Source: Pseudomonadota bacterium
Lineage (GTDB): Bacteria; Pseudomonadota; Alphaproteobacteria; G022571365
NCBI GenBank assembly: GCA_022571365.1
Contig: JACZXZ010000012.1
Coordinates: forward strand, 1 to 42,378
Length of the DNA stretch: 42,378 bases
Direction of reading: 5' to 3'
Part shown: piece after piece, positions 31,856 to 40,291 of the stretch
How positions within the stretch are numbered: position 1 is the first letter of the stretch
How the letters are laid out: every line of letters starts with the position of its first letter
Notes under the pieces: model-generated
What the model was told of the DNA's origin: nothing
What the model saw: only the letters and a program-made list of their open reading frames with translations
The model's database searches: none
Position numbers and translations under genes: made by a program

Positions 31856-34800
31856 TCACTCCGCCGCCGCGCCCACCGGCTCGGGACCGGGCGGCCGCCG
31901 CTTGCGCTCGACGGTGCCGACGACCAGGCTTAGGAGCGGCGGAATGATGGCCAGGGTCAAGAGGGCCGAGAGCGTCAGCCCGCCGAGCACCACCGAGCCC
32001 AGCCCGCGGTAGAGCTCGGACCCGGCGCCGGGGAACAAGACCAGCGGCAGCATCCCGAACACGCTGGTCAGCGTCGACATGAAGATCGGCCGGGTCCGGT
32101 TCCGCGTCGCCTCGACGATGGCCTCGGCGACCTCCTTGTTCTCGTGGCGCACCAGGTAGAGCGTCTGGTGGACCAGCAGGATGGCGTTGTTGACGACGAT
32201 CCCGATGAGGATGACGAAGCCCAAGAGGGTCAGCATGTCGAGCGGCTGGAAGGTGTACAGGTTCAGCACCGCCAAGCCGCCGATCCCGCCCGCGGTGGCG
32301 AGCGGCACCGAGAGCAGGATGATCAGGGGATAGAGGAAGCTCTCGAACAGCACCGCCATCACCAGGTAGACGATGATCACCGCCAGGATCAGGTCGATGA
32401 CCATGGCGTCCCAGGTCTGGGTCAGCTTGTCCGCCGTTCCCGAAAGGTCGAGCCTGACGCCGGGCGGAAGCCCTTCCGCGCGCAGCCTGTCGATGACCTC
32501 GCTGTCAATGATCTCTATGGCCACCTCGAGCGGCAGCTCGGCGGCCGGCAGGATCTCCAGGGTCACCGTGCGCACCCGCTCCAGGTGACGGATCTCGGTC
32601 GGCCCCGCGGTGACGACGACGTCGGCCAGCGAGCTGACCGGCAGGATCATGCCCGAGCGGGTCACCACCGGCAGGTTGGCGATGCCCTGGGTCTCGCGGA
32701 TCTTGCGCTGGGGACCCAGGAGCGTCAGATCAATCCGCCGCCCCTCGACGGTGATCTCGTCGACCCTGAGCCCGTCGTTGAAGGCGTCCACGGTCAGCCC
32801 CAGCTCGCGCACGCTCACGCCGCTGTCGGCGAGCCGCAAGGGATCGGGCAGGACCCGCACTTCCGGGGCGCCGAGTTCGAGGCCGGGATTGGGCTGAAGC
32901 TGGTTGCCCGCCTCGCGCGGCAGCACGATGTTGATGAGCGAAGTCGCCCGGAGGGCGACGTCGAGGACCGCCGCGAGATCGGGGCCGGAGACGTTGAAGT
33001 CGATCGAGCGGCTGCCGCTCAGGTGACGGCCGAACAGCGACAATTGGGTCACGAAGCCGAAGGTTCCGGGCTCGCGGAAGATCCGATCCTGGAGGACCGG
33101 GACCAGCTCGCCGGCCCGGGTCGGATCGACCGCCTTGGCGCCCATGAAGGTCCGCGCGCGGGTGGCGACGAAGAAGAAGTTCTCGATTTTCGGCGGCTCT
33201 CCCGGCGCCGCCTCGGGCCCGGTGCTCGAGGCCCACAGCGGCTTGATGGAGTCCTCGATCTCTTCGGCGATCTTGGTCATGGTATCCAGGTTGTAGCCGG
33301 GGGGCGGCAGCATCGTGCCGAAGACCAGGTTGCGGTTGCCTTCCGGCAGGTACTCGAGCTTGGGCAGGAACAGCCAGGTGGCGAGCGCGCCCGCGCCGCA
33401 CAGGACCGCGACGACCGCGATCGCCGTGGGGCGCGAGCGCACGGTCAGGCGCGTGAAGCCGATGAGCGCGGCCACGAACAGCTCGGCCACCCGGTCCACC
33501 CCCGGCAGTCTCATCCGCGTCTTGCTTTCGTGGCCGGGGCGGCCTAGCAGGCGGTTCGCGAGCGCCGGAATCACCGTGACCGCGACCAGCAGCGATAAGA
33601 GTACCGCCACCGAGATCGCCACCGCGATGTCGCGGAACAACTGCCCCACCTCCAGCTTCATGATCAGGATCGGCGCGAACACCACGACCGTGGTCAGCGC
33701 CGAGACCAGCACCGCGCCCCAGACCTGCCGGGTCCCGCGGTAGGCCGCCTCGGCCGCCGGTATCCCCTGCTGGCGCAAGCGGTAGATGTTCTCCAACACG
33801 ACGATGGCGGCGTCGACCACCATGCCGACGGCGAAGGCGATGCCGACCAGCGATATGACGTTGATCGACCGGCCGAGCGCGGCCATGGCGACGAACGCGC
33901 CGATCACCGACACCGGAATGGCCAATGAGACGACCAGCGTGGCGGCGCCCGAGCGCAGGAACAACAGCAGGACCAGCGCGGCGAGCGTGCCGCCGATGAA
34001 AATGTTCTGCTGGACAAGGCTGATGGCCGAGCCGATGTAGACCGTCTCGTCGTAGACCTGATTGAGCACGAGGCCGGCGTCGGGAAGCACCCCGCGGTTG
34101 AGCTCGGCGACCGCCTGGCGGACGCCCTCCATGGTCTCGATGACGTTGGCGCCGGCCTCGCGGATGACATTCAGTGCGATCGCCGGTTCGCCCAGCTGGC
34201 GGATGTGGGCCACCGGCTCCTTGTAGCCGAAGGACACTTGGGCGATGTCGCCGACGGTGACCCGCGCGATCCGGCCGGAGGTCGGATCCTCGCCGGTCCT
34301 GAGGACGACCGCGCGGACCTGCTCGGGCGTGGTGAACTCGCCTTCGGTGCGCACGACGTAGCGGCGTTTGCCTTCCTCGACGTCGCCCGCCGATACGGAA
34401 GCGTTGGCGGCTTTGAGCACATCGACGATCTCGGCGACGGTGAGCCCGTAGCGCGCCATCCGCTCGGGGTCGACCACGACCTGCAACTCCCGCTCGCTGC
34501 CGCCGTAGATGTTGGCCCGGGACACGCCGGGCACCCGCTCCAGGCGGTCCTGGATGAGATCCTCGGCGAGATCCCCATAGGTGTGGATCGCGCGGTCGTT
34601 GCCGGGCGCCCGGATCAGCGCGAACCAGGCGATGGGGGTATCCTCGGCGGTTGCGGTCTTCAGGAACGGCTCGTCGGCCTCGTCGGGGTAGTCGGCCACC
34701 CGGTCGAGCCGGTTGGAGACCAGCAGCAGCGAGCGGTCCATGTTCTGGCGCAGGTCGAATTCGAGCTTGATTTCACTGCGCCCGTCCTCCGAGCGGCTGG

Positions 34801-35041
34801 TCATCTCCTCGAGGCCCTCGAGCCCTTTGAGCACCTCCTCCTGACGGTTGGTGATCTCGCGCTCGACCTCGGCCGGGGCCGCCCCGGGCCACGTCGTGGT
34901 GATGGTGATGACCGGCTTCCGCATGTCGGGGGCGAGCTGGATCGGGATGGCCTGGAGCGCCACCAGCCCGAACAGGACGACCATGAGCACCACCGCCATG
35001 ACGGCGATCGGGCGGGCGAGGGCGAGCTTGATCAGGTTCAT
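31856..35041 (-). CDS. RND efflux permease (HAE-1/AcrB type)
   Basis: A 1061-residue inner-membrane proton-driven efflux pump with the duplicated RND architecture: helix 1 (MNLIKLALARPIAVMAVVLM), a large periplasmic porter domain, and helix clusters around 345-500 and 890-1040. The helix 4 motif reads GMVVDAAIVVLEN (D410, with Ala where AcrB has a second Asp), and the helix 10 motif reads GIVVNNAILLVHQ (Asn where AcrB has Lys). These changes occur in several RND subgroups; D410 should remain the proton site. The substrate is unknown. The ATG follows the membrane-fusion gene's stop immediately, so the pair is an operon. Confidence 0.93.
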   Translation of the reverse strand: MNLIKLALARPIAVMAVVLMVVLFGLVALQAIPIQLAPDMRKPVITITTTWPGAAPAEVEREITNRQEEVLKGLEGLEEMTSRSEDGRSEIKLEFDLRQNMDRSLLLVSNRLDRVADYPDEADEPFLKTATAEDTPIAWFALIRAPGNDRAIHTYGDLAEDLIQDRLERVPGVSRANIYGGSERELQVVVDPERMARYGLTVAEIVDVLKAANASVSAGDVEEGKRRYVVRTEGEFTTPEQVRAVVLRTGEDPTSGRIARVTVGDIAQVSFGYKEPVAHIRQLGEPAIALNVIREAGANVIETMEGVRQAVAELNRGVLPDAGLVLNQVYDETVYIGSAISLVQQNIFIGGTLAALVLLLFLRSGAATLVVSLAIPVSVIGAFVAMAALGRSINVISLVGIAFAVGMVVDAAIVVLENIYRLRQQGIPAAEAAYRGTRQVWGAVLVSALTTVVVFAPILIMKLEVGQLFRDIAVAISVAVLLSLLVAVTVIPALANRLLGRPGHESKTRMRLPGVDRVAELFVAALIGFTRLTVRSRPTAIAVVAVLCGAGALATWLFLPKLEYLPEGNRNLVFGTMLPPPGYNLDTMTKIAEEIEDSIKPLWASSTGPEAAPGEPPKIENFFFVATRARTFMGAKAVDPTRAGELVPVLQDRIFREPGTFGFVTQLSLFGRHLSGSRSIDFNVSGPDLAAVLDVALRATSLINIVLPREAGNQLQPNPGLELGAPEVRVLPDPLRLADSGVSVRELGLTVDAFNDGLRVDEITVEGRRIDLTLLGPQRKIRETQGIANLPVVTRSGMILPVSSLADVVVTAGPTEIRHLERVRTVTLEILPAAELPLEVAIEIIDSEVIDRLRAEGLPPGVRLDLSGTADKLTQTWDAMVIDLILAVIIVYLVMAVLFESFLYPLIILLSVPLATAGGIGGLAVLNLYTFQPLDMLTLLGFVILIGIVVNNAILLVHQTLYLVRHENKEVAEAIVEATRNRTRPIFMSTLTSVFGMLPLVLFPGAGSELYRGLGSVVLGGLTLSALLTLAIIPPLLSLVVGTVERKRRPPGPEPVGAAAE

Positions 35042-36166
35042 TTAAGACCCCTGCTCAAACCACACCTTCTGGCCGTCCTTAAGCCGCTCGTTGCCCCGCA
35101 CCACCACCAGATCGCCGGGTTCCAGGCCGGAGAGCACCTCGAATCGGCCGCCGATCGCCTCGCCCAGCTCGATCGTGCGGACCGAGGCCGCATCGCCGTC
35201 GACGACGAAGACCAGCGGCGTGCCCTGGCGCTCGATCACCGCGTCCTTGTGGACCGAGACCACTTCTCTGGCCTCGCTTAGCGGCACGTGCACGATCACG
35301 CTCTGGTTGTTCGCCAGGCCCAGGCGCGCGGGGTCGAGGTCCGGCGTAAAGCGCACCGGCCGGGTCCGGGTCAAGGGGTTTTCCTCGGGCACCAGGGCGC
35401 GGACAAAGGCGCGGTAGAGAATCTGGTTGGAAAGCTCGAAATCGACGGCGGTCCCCGGCTTCAGCCCGGCGATGCGCTGGGCCGGGACGTCGGCTTCGAT
35501 CTCCATATCCGCGTCGTTGATGAGCGTCACCACCGGCTCGCCGACGTTGAGATAGGCGCCCGACGCGGTGTGGCGCAGGGTGACGACACCCGGATAGGGC
35601 GCGCGGATTTCCGCATTGTAGAGGTTGATCTCGGCCAGCCGGAGGCTGGCCCGGGCCCCGGCGAGCTGGGCCTGGGACTCGCTGACCAGTCCTTCGCCCA
35701 TGGCGACATCCTGGCGGACGTCCTCATAGCGCGCCTTGGGAAAGGCCGCCGATTTGGACTCGCGCAGCTTCTCGAGGCGGGCCAGCTCCTGTCGCGACTG
35801 CTTGAACTCGGCCCGGGCGGTGGCCAGGCGCGCGACGTAGCCCGCGACCTCGGCGGCCCTCAAGTCGCGCTCGGCCTCAAGGGCGTCGGTCACCAGCACC
35901 GCCAGCACGTCGCCGGCCTTCAGCCGGTCCCCGACGTCGACACGCATCTCGGCCACAGCGCCCGGGGCAAGCGCCGCGACCACCCCGCTCTGGCGCGCCA
36001 CCAGCCGGCCGATCACCGGCACCCACTGGGTCAATGGCTCGAGCCTGACCGCGTCCACCTGAACGACGGCCGGCGGCTCCTCCTGAGTCCAGGCCCGATC
36101 GGCGACCACCGGGAACAGGGCGGCAAGCGCGATGACGGTCACGGTTATGCGCGCGCTTCGGATCAT
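35042..36166 (-). CDS. RND efflux membrane-fusion (periplasmic adaptor) protein
   Basis: A 374-residue adaptor with a signal sequence (ending VVADRAWTQ). It has the lipoyl/barrel-sandwich halves (GVVAALAPGAVAEMRVDVGD and APYPGVVTLRHTASGAYLNV), a helical hairpin between them with coiled-coil character (LRAAEVAGYVARLATARAEF, then QELARLEKLRESK), a beta-barrel domain (DADMEIEADVPAQRIAGLKP) and a membrane-proximal end with GLEPGDLVVVRGNERLKDGQ. It links the permease to an outer-membrane channel that is not in the window. It starts directly after the marR stop. Confidence 0.92.
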   Translation of the reverse strand: MIRSARITVTVIALAALFPVVADRAWTQEEPPAVVQVDAVRLEPLTQWVPVIGRLVARQSGVVAALAPGAVAEMRVDVGDRLKAGDVLAVLVTDALEAERDLRAAEVAGYVARLATARAEFKQSRQELARLEKLRESKSAAFPKARYEDVRQDVAMGEGLVSESQAQLAGARASLRLAEINLYNAEIRAPYPGVVTLRHTASGAYLNVGEPVVTLINDADMEIEADVPAQRIAGLKPGTAVDFELSNQILYRAFVRALVPEENPLTRTRPVRFTPDLDPARLGLANNQSVIVHVPLSEAREVVSVHKDAVIERQGTPLVFVVDGDAASVRTIELGEAIGGRFEVLSGLEPGDLVVVRGNERLKDGQKVWFEQGS

Positions 36167-36721
36167 TCACTCGCTCACCGACTGCCCTCGCTGGGGCGTG
36201 GAGCCCGCGCCCGAGGCTTTCCGGGGGCGCTCATTGACTTGCTGGGCATACACTCCGCCGTTCGCTGGGGTTTCCGCCGGAGCGAGGTTCAAGAGGTTTG
36301 TCTTGATCGCGATCAGCATGTCGATCAGCCGCTCCCGGTCTTCCCGCGAGATGTTGGCCAGGGCGTCCTCGCGCGTCTGCAGGCCGATCTCCCGCATTGT
36401 CACCAGCACGGTCCCGGCCTTGTCCGTGAGGAACACCCGTTTCGCCCGGCGGTCCTCGCTGTCGGGCCGGCGCTGCACCCAGCCCGCCGCCTCGAGCCGG
36501 TCGAGAAGACGGGCCATGGACGGTTTCGCGATTTCGAGCAAGTTCGCGAGGGCCGATTGGGTGATGCCGTCGCTCCGGTAAAGGTAGGCCAGGACCGACC
36601 ATTGGGAGCGGGTCATGCCCAGCGACCTCACGCGCCCGTCGAACACCTTTCTCAGGAGGCGGGTCACGTCGGTGACCAGGAAACCGAAGCTGCGGTCGAG
36701 ATCGTCGTGCTGCATGGCCAA
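36167..36721 (-). CDS. MarR-family repressor
   Basis: A 184-residue winged-helix regulator: SLGMTRSQWSVLAYLYRSDG, the recognition region TQSALANLLEIAKPSMARLL, and the wing RRPDSEDRRAKRVFLTD. A C-terminal tail of about 40 residues (from APAETPANGG) is disordered-looking and not family-typical. MarR proteins usually repress a neighbouring pump until a small aromatic ligand binds. It is the first gene of the marR-mfp-rnd operon and palindromes lie just before it, so autoregulation is likely. A second ATG two codons in (36715) is possible. Confidence 0.9.
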   Translation of the reverse strand: MAMQHDDLDRSFGFLVTDVTRLLRKVFDGRVRSLGMTRSQWSVLAYLYRSDGITQSALANLLEIAKPSMARLLDRLEAAGWVQRRPDSEDRRAKRVFLTDKAGTVLVTMREIGLQTREDALANISREDRERLIDMLIAIKTNLLNLAPAETPANGGVYAQQVNERPRKASGAGSTPQRGQSVSE

Positions 36722-36728
36722 AGAATAG

Positions 36729-36757
36729 TTACCTAGCTAATAATTAACAACGTTAAT
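36729..36757. promoter_or_regulatory. Palindromic operator region of the MarR operon
   Basis: TTACCTAGCTAA (36729-36740, symmetric TTA-CTAG-TAA core) and ATTAACAACGTTAAT (36743-36757, six-base arms, three-base spacer) lie 8 and 22 bp before the marR ATG in an AT-rich patch. Both resemble MarR-family sites and overlap where the promoter should be. The remaining 36758-36884 holds no gene. Confidence 0.6.
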
Positions 36758-36884
36758 CTTCGCCATCGGCTCGACGCCGGCGGCAGTTGGCTCAAGGCCG
36801 GTGGACAATTGGCTGGTGGCGGCTCCGCCGGCGGATTAGTCTCCGCCATTGGCCCGGCTCCCGCGCCGCTCCATCGAGCCTTGG

Positions 36885-37811
36885 ATGACCACGCTTCTGA
36901 TCACCCATCCCGCCTGCATCGACCACGATCCGGGCCCCGATCATCCGGAAGCCCCGGCGCGGCTGAAGGCGATTCTCTCGGCTCTCGAGGGCGAGGCGTT
37001 CGCCGCGTTGGAGCGGCGCGAGGCGCCGTTGGCGGAGCGGGCGCAGATCGAGCGCGTCCATGACCCGGCCTACGTCCAGGCGGTGCTCGACGCCATACCG
37101 CGTTCCGGCCGTGTCGGCCTGGATCCGGACACCATCGTCTCGCCGGGCTCGGGCGAGGCGGCCTTGAGGGCGGCGGGGGCGATATGCGGCGCCGTCGATG
37201 CGGTGGTCGCGGGCGAAGCGAGCAATGCCTTCTGCGCCGTGCGCCCGCCCGGCCACCACGCCGAGCCGCGGCGGGCCATGGGATTCTGCCTCTTCAACAA
37301 CGTCGCCATCGGCGCCCTGCACGCGCGCGCCGGCCACGGCCTGAGCCGGGTCGCCGTGGTCGATTTCGACGTCCACCACGGCAACGGCACCCAGGCCACC
37401 TTCGAGCGCGATCCGGACCTGTTCTTCGCCTCGGTCCACCAGTCGCCGCTCTATCCGGGAACGGGCGCGGAGGACGAGCGTGGCGTGGGCAACATCGTCA
37501 ACCGGCCCTTGCCGCCGATGTCCGGCTCGCGCGAGTTCCGCGCCGCCATGACCGAGGACATTCTGCCGGCGCTTGAGTCCTTCGCGCCCGACTTCATCCT
37601 CGTCTCGGCGGGCTTCGACGCCCATACCGACGACCCGCTCGCGAGCCTCAACTTCACAGAGGAGGATTACGGCTGGGCCACCGGAGAGATCGTTCGGATA
37701 GCAGAGGGGTGCTGCGCCGGCCGCGTGGTCTCGACGCTTGAAGGCGGCTACAATCTGGAAGCGCTCAAGACGAGCGCGGCGGCCCTTGTCCGCGCCCTGA
37801 TGGCGGCCTGA
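36885..37811 (+). CDS. Histone-deacetylase-family (AcuC/HdaH-like) zinc hydrolase
   Basis: A 308-residue class II HDAC-family protein: MTTLLITHPACIDHDPGP, HPEAPARLKAIL, the active-site PPGHHAEPRRAMGFCLFNN, VAVVDFDVHHGNGTQATF (zinc ligands Asp and His), FFASVHQSPLYPGTG, and ILVSAGFDAHTDDPL (the third zinc ligand Asp), closing with LEGGYNLEAL. Bacterial members deacetylate acetyl-lysine, acetylpolyamines or similar amides. All catalytic residues are present. The ATG at 36885 starts at the conserved N-terminus; an earlier frame start at 36849 is unconserved. Substrate unknown. Confidence 0.9.
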   Translation: MTTLLITHPACIDHDPGPDHPEAPARLKAILSALEGEAFAALERREAPLAERAQIERVHDPAYVQAVLDAIPRSGRVGLDPDTIVSPGSGEAALRAAGAICGAVDAVVAGEASNAFCAVRPPGHHAEPRRAMGFCLFNNVAIGALHARAGHGLSRVAVVDFDVHHGNGTQATFERDPDLFFASVHQSPLYPGTGAEDERGVGNIVNRPLPPMSGSREFRAAMTEDILPALESFAPDFILVSAGFDAHTDDPLASLNFTEEDYGWATGEIVRIAEGCCAGRVVSTLEGGYNLEALKTSAAALVRALMAA

Positions 37812-37851
37812 GGCGGCCGGTTTTCCTTGCCCTCATTGGGGTCGGCCCTTA

Positions 37852-37911
37852 AACTCCCGGCCAAACTCGCGGCCAAACTCCCGGCCAAACTTCCAGCCAA
37901 ACTTCCAGCCT
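37852..37911. repeat. Five 12-bp tandem repeats upstream of xseB
   Basis: The unit AACTCCCGGCCA and variants (AACTCGCGGCCA, AACTTCCAGCCA) is repeated five times without gaps between the HDAC stop and the xseB start. The last copy ends eight bases before the xseB ribosome site. It may have arisen by slippage; any effect on xseB translation is speculative. Confidence 0.9.
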
Positions 37912-37928
37912 GAGGGGAGAACTTGACA

Positions 37929-38180
37929 ATGGCCGGTCCCTCCATTCCCCCCGATATCGCCGCCATGAGCTTCGAGGAAGCCCTTGAGGAGCTGGAGAAG
38001 ATCGTCCGTCGGCTCGAGGAGGGCAAGGGCAAGCTGGACGAGGCTGTTCGGTCCTACGAGCGGGGCGCCGCCCTCAAGAAACACTGTGAGGCCAAGCTCA
38101 GCGAGGCCCAGGCCAAGGTCGAGAAGATCGTCCTCGGACCGGAGGGGCAGGTCGGCACGGAACCCGCCGATACGAATTGA
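37929..38180 (+). CDS. xseB: Exodeoxyribonuclease VII small subunit
   Basis: An 83-residue protein with the XseB core: MSFEEALEELEKIVRRLEEG, KGKLDEAVRSYERGAALKKH, CEAKLSEAQAKVEKI. XseB coats the large subunit XseA in the nuclease that degrades single-stranded DNA; xseA is not in the window. The ATG at 37929 is preceded by GGGGAG at nine bases; a TTG two codons earlier is less likely. The xseB-ispA arrangement is common in Proteobacteria, and ispA follows after ten bases. Confidence 0.93.
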   Translation: MAGPSIPPDIAAMSFEEALEELEKIVRRLEEGKGKLDEAVRSYERGAALKKHCEAKLSEAQAKVEKIVLGPEGQVGTEPADTN

Positions 38181-38190
38181 GGCAATCGTC

Positions 38191-39078
38191 GTGAGCCGGC
38201 TGCAACAGGCCATGGCCGAGGCGACGGAATCCGTCAATGCGACCCTGGCGCAATTGCTGCCCGATGCCGACGGCTCCGAGGCCCAGCTTTACGAGGCCAT
38301 GCGCTATGCCACCCTGGGCGGCGGCAAACGGCTCAGGCCCTTCCTGGTGCTCACCGGGGCCGGGCTGTTCGACATCGCCCAGGAGTACGCGCTCAGGGTC
38401 GCCGCGGCGGTCGAGTTCGTTCACTGTTACTCGCTGGTGCACGACGATCTGCCGGCGATGGACGACGATGACTTGAGACGCGGCCGGCCGGCCTGTCACA
38501 AGCGTTTTGGCGAGGCGACCGCGGTTCTGGCCGGCGACGCGCTCTTGACGCTGGCCTTCGACGTACTTTCCGCGCCGGCGACCCATCCCGACCCGGAGGT
38601 CCGGTGCGCGCTGGTCCAGGCGCTCGCCGCGGCGGCGGGAGGACATGGCATGGTCGGCGGCCAGATGTTCGACCTGGAGGCCGAGAAGATGACCCTCGAC
38701 ATCGACGGCGTGACCCGGCTGCAGCAGCTCAAGACCGGTGCGCTCATTACCTTTGCCTGCGAGTCGGGGGCGATCTTGGGCCGGGCCGAGGAACCGGCGC
38801 GACGGGCCCTCCGTGCCTACGCGCGCGACTTGGGGCTGGCCTTCCAGATCGCCGACGATCTCTTGGACGCCGAAGGCAGCGAGGAGGTGGTGGGCAAGAA
38901 GGTCGGCAAAGACGCCGCCGCCGGCAAGGCGACCTTTGTTGGCATCCTCGGCGCCGAACAGGCCAGGGCGCAGGCCAGGATGTGCGCCGAGCGGGCCGCC
39001 GCTCATCTTGAGTTATTCGGCGAAAAGGCGGGCCTTTTAAGGGATGTGGCGCGGTTTGTCATAGAACGGCGCGCCTGA
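38191..39078 (+). CDS. ispA: Polyprenyl (farnesyl/geranylgeranyl) diphosphate synthase
   Basis: A 295-residue trans-prenyltransferase with a GTG start at 38191 (GAGG eight bases upstream). The first Asp-rich motif is DDLPAMDDDD (from D85) and the second is DDLLDAEG; GGKRLRPFLVL and VHCYSLVHDD are family blocks. It condenses isopentenyl diphosphate with allylic diphosphates; the position next to xseB suggests farnesyl diphosphate synthase, but chain length could be C15 or C20. The usual downstream dxs gene is absent; tlyA follows after a 156-bp gap. Confidence 0.92.
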   Translation: MSRLQQAMAEATESVNATLAQLLPDADGSEAQLYEAMRYATLGGGKRLRPFLVLTGAGLFDIAQEYALRVAAAVEFVHCYSLVHDDLPAMDDDDLRRGRPACHKRFGEATAVLAGDALLTLAFDVLSAPATHPDPEVRCALVQALAAAAGGHGMVGGQMFDLEAEKMTLDIDGVTRLQQLKTGALITFACESGAILGRAEEPARRALRAYARDLGLAFQIADDLLDAEGSEEVVGKKVGKDAAAGKATFVGILGAEQARAQARMCAERAAAHLELFGEKAGLLRDVARFVIERRA

Positions 39079-39234
39079 GGGCGGGGAAGTTGGCAAGCAA
39101 AACGCGGTTGCCGGACACGACCGGCGATCCTGCACCCAGCCGCGGCCTCATTCCGGCGCGGGTGGAACGGCCCGCCGGTGGGCCGGCGGCGCCCGGAAGG
39201 GGGGCGGCAAAGGCGCCGGCCCGCGCCTGATTCC

Positions 39235-40026
39235 ATGACCCGGCCCGCAGGGACCAGGCGGGGGGGCGCCCGGCCGGGCGGGAAGGTCCGCCTCGATCTG
39301 TTGCTGGTCGAGCGGGGGCTTGCGGAGTCCCGCGCCCGGGCCCAGGCGCTGGTGCTCGCCGGCAAGGTCTACAGCGGCACGCGGCGGCTCGAGAAGCCGG
39401 GCCAGACGGTCGCCATCGACGCGGCGCTGGAGATTCGGGGTCCGGCCCACCCCTGGGTTTCCCGCGGCGGGGTCAAGCTCGCCCACGCGCTGGATCATTT
39501 CGCCATCGACCCGAAAGGGCTCGTTGCGCTCGACGTCGGCGCCGCGACCGGCGGCTTCACCGAGGTGCTCTTGCGGCGCGGCGCGGCCCGGGTCTACGCG
39601 GTGGACGTGGGCCGCGGCCAGTTGGCGTGGAAGTTGCGCCAGGACCCGGACGTGGTCGTGCTCGAGCGCACCAACGCCCGCTATCTGAGCCGCGATCAGG
39701 TGCCGGACCCGATCGCTCTCATCACCTGTGATGTCAGCTTCATCGGCCTCGAGACGGTGCTGCCCGCGCCGCTCTCCCTCGCCGCGCCGGGCGCGCGGCT
39801 CGTCGCCCTTGTCAAGCCCCAGTTCGAGGTCGGCAAGGGCCGGGTCGGCAGGCGCGGCGTGGTCCGCGACCCGGCTTTGCACCGGGAGGTATGCGCGCGG
39901 GTCTCGGCCTGGCTCACGGCTCGGCCCGGCTGGACCGTGATCGGCCTCACCGAAAGCCCGATCCTCGGCCCCGAGGGCAACAGGGAATTCTTTATCGCGG
40001 CGCGGTTCGAGGGACAACCCGGTTGA
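39235..40026 (+). CDS. tlyA: TlyA-family rRNA 2'-O-methyltransferase
   Basis: A 263-residue protein with an N-terminal S4 RNA-binding domain (VRLDLLLVERGLAESRARAQ, then ALVLAGKVYSG) and an FtsJ-like SAM methyltransferase domain: LDVGAATGGFTEVLL, YAVDVGRGQLAWKLR, LITCDVSFIGLETVLP and VALVKPQFEVGKG. Homologues methylate 16S and/or 23S rRNA; the old name "hemolysin A" is misleading. The N-terminus before the S4 domain is short and basic. The preceding 156 bp could encode a Pro/Ala-rich 45-codon frame but nothing supports it as a gene. Converges on aroC. Confidence 0.9.
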   Translation: MTRPAGTRRGGARPGGKVRLDLLLVERGLAESRARAQALVLAGKVYSGTRRLEKPGQTVAIDAALEIRGPAHPWVSRGGVKLAHALDHFAIDPKGLVALDVGAATGGFTEVLLRRGAARVYAVDVGRGQLAWKLRQDPDVVVLERTNARYLSRDQVPDPIALITCDVSFIGLETVLPAPLSLAAPGARLVALVKPQFEVGKGRVGRRGVVRDPALHREVCARVSAWLTARPGWTVIGLTESPILGPEGNREFFIAARFEGQPG

Positions 40027-40110
40027 CGCTCAGCGATTCGGGCCGGGCTGGACCGCGGCAAGCGCGACTTTGCAAAGAAGGGTGGCTTGGGCTGTCCCCC
40101 CTCCCCCTAC

Positions 40111-40255
40111 CCCCTCCCGCCAGGGGAGGGGAAGTTCACGAAAACCCCCTCCCACGAGGGGAGGGGAAAATCGACAGGCGGTCCGGATCGCCACGACCCT
40201 CCCCATCGCTACGACCCTCCCCATCGCTACGACCCTCCCCCTCGACGGGGGAGGG
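40111..40255. repeat. Cluster of CCCCTCCC/GGGAGGGG hairpins with 18-bp direct repeats
   Basis: Three strong stem-loops share the CCCTCCCC-type arms: 40111-40131, 40146-40166 and 40233-40255 (nine-base perfect stem, five-base loop). Between the second and third, ACGACCCTCCCCATCGCT is repeated at 40193 and 40211 with a partial third copy at 40229. This kind of intergenic repeat is widespread in alphaproteobacterial genomes. It lies between the converging tlyA and aroC genes and could serve as a two-way terminator; TTTT follows the second hairpin on the minus strand. The rest of 40027-40291 holds no gene. Confidence 0.8.
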
Positions 40256-40291
40256 GTTGGGTGGGGGTGATCCACGGACTGTTTTTTCCGG

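Noticed and set aside
32144-33547. Long plus-strand open frame opposite the RND permease
   Set aside because: Charged, low-complexity translation and complete overlap with a clear RND gene; typical antisense frame of GC-rich DNA.
35288-36736. 482-codon plus-strand frame opposite the adaptor and MarR genes
   Set aside because: Covers two well-supported genes antisense, and shows no domain features.
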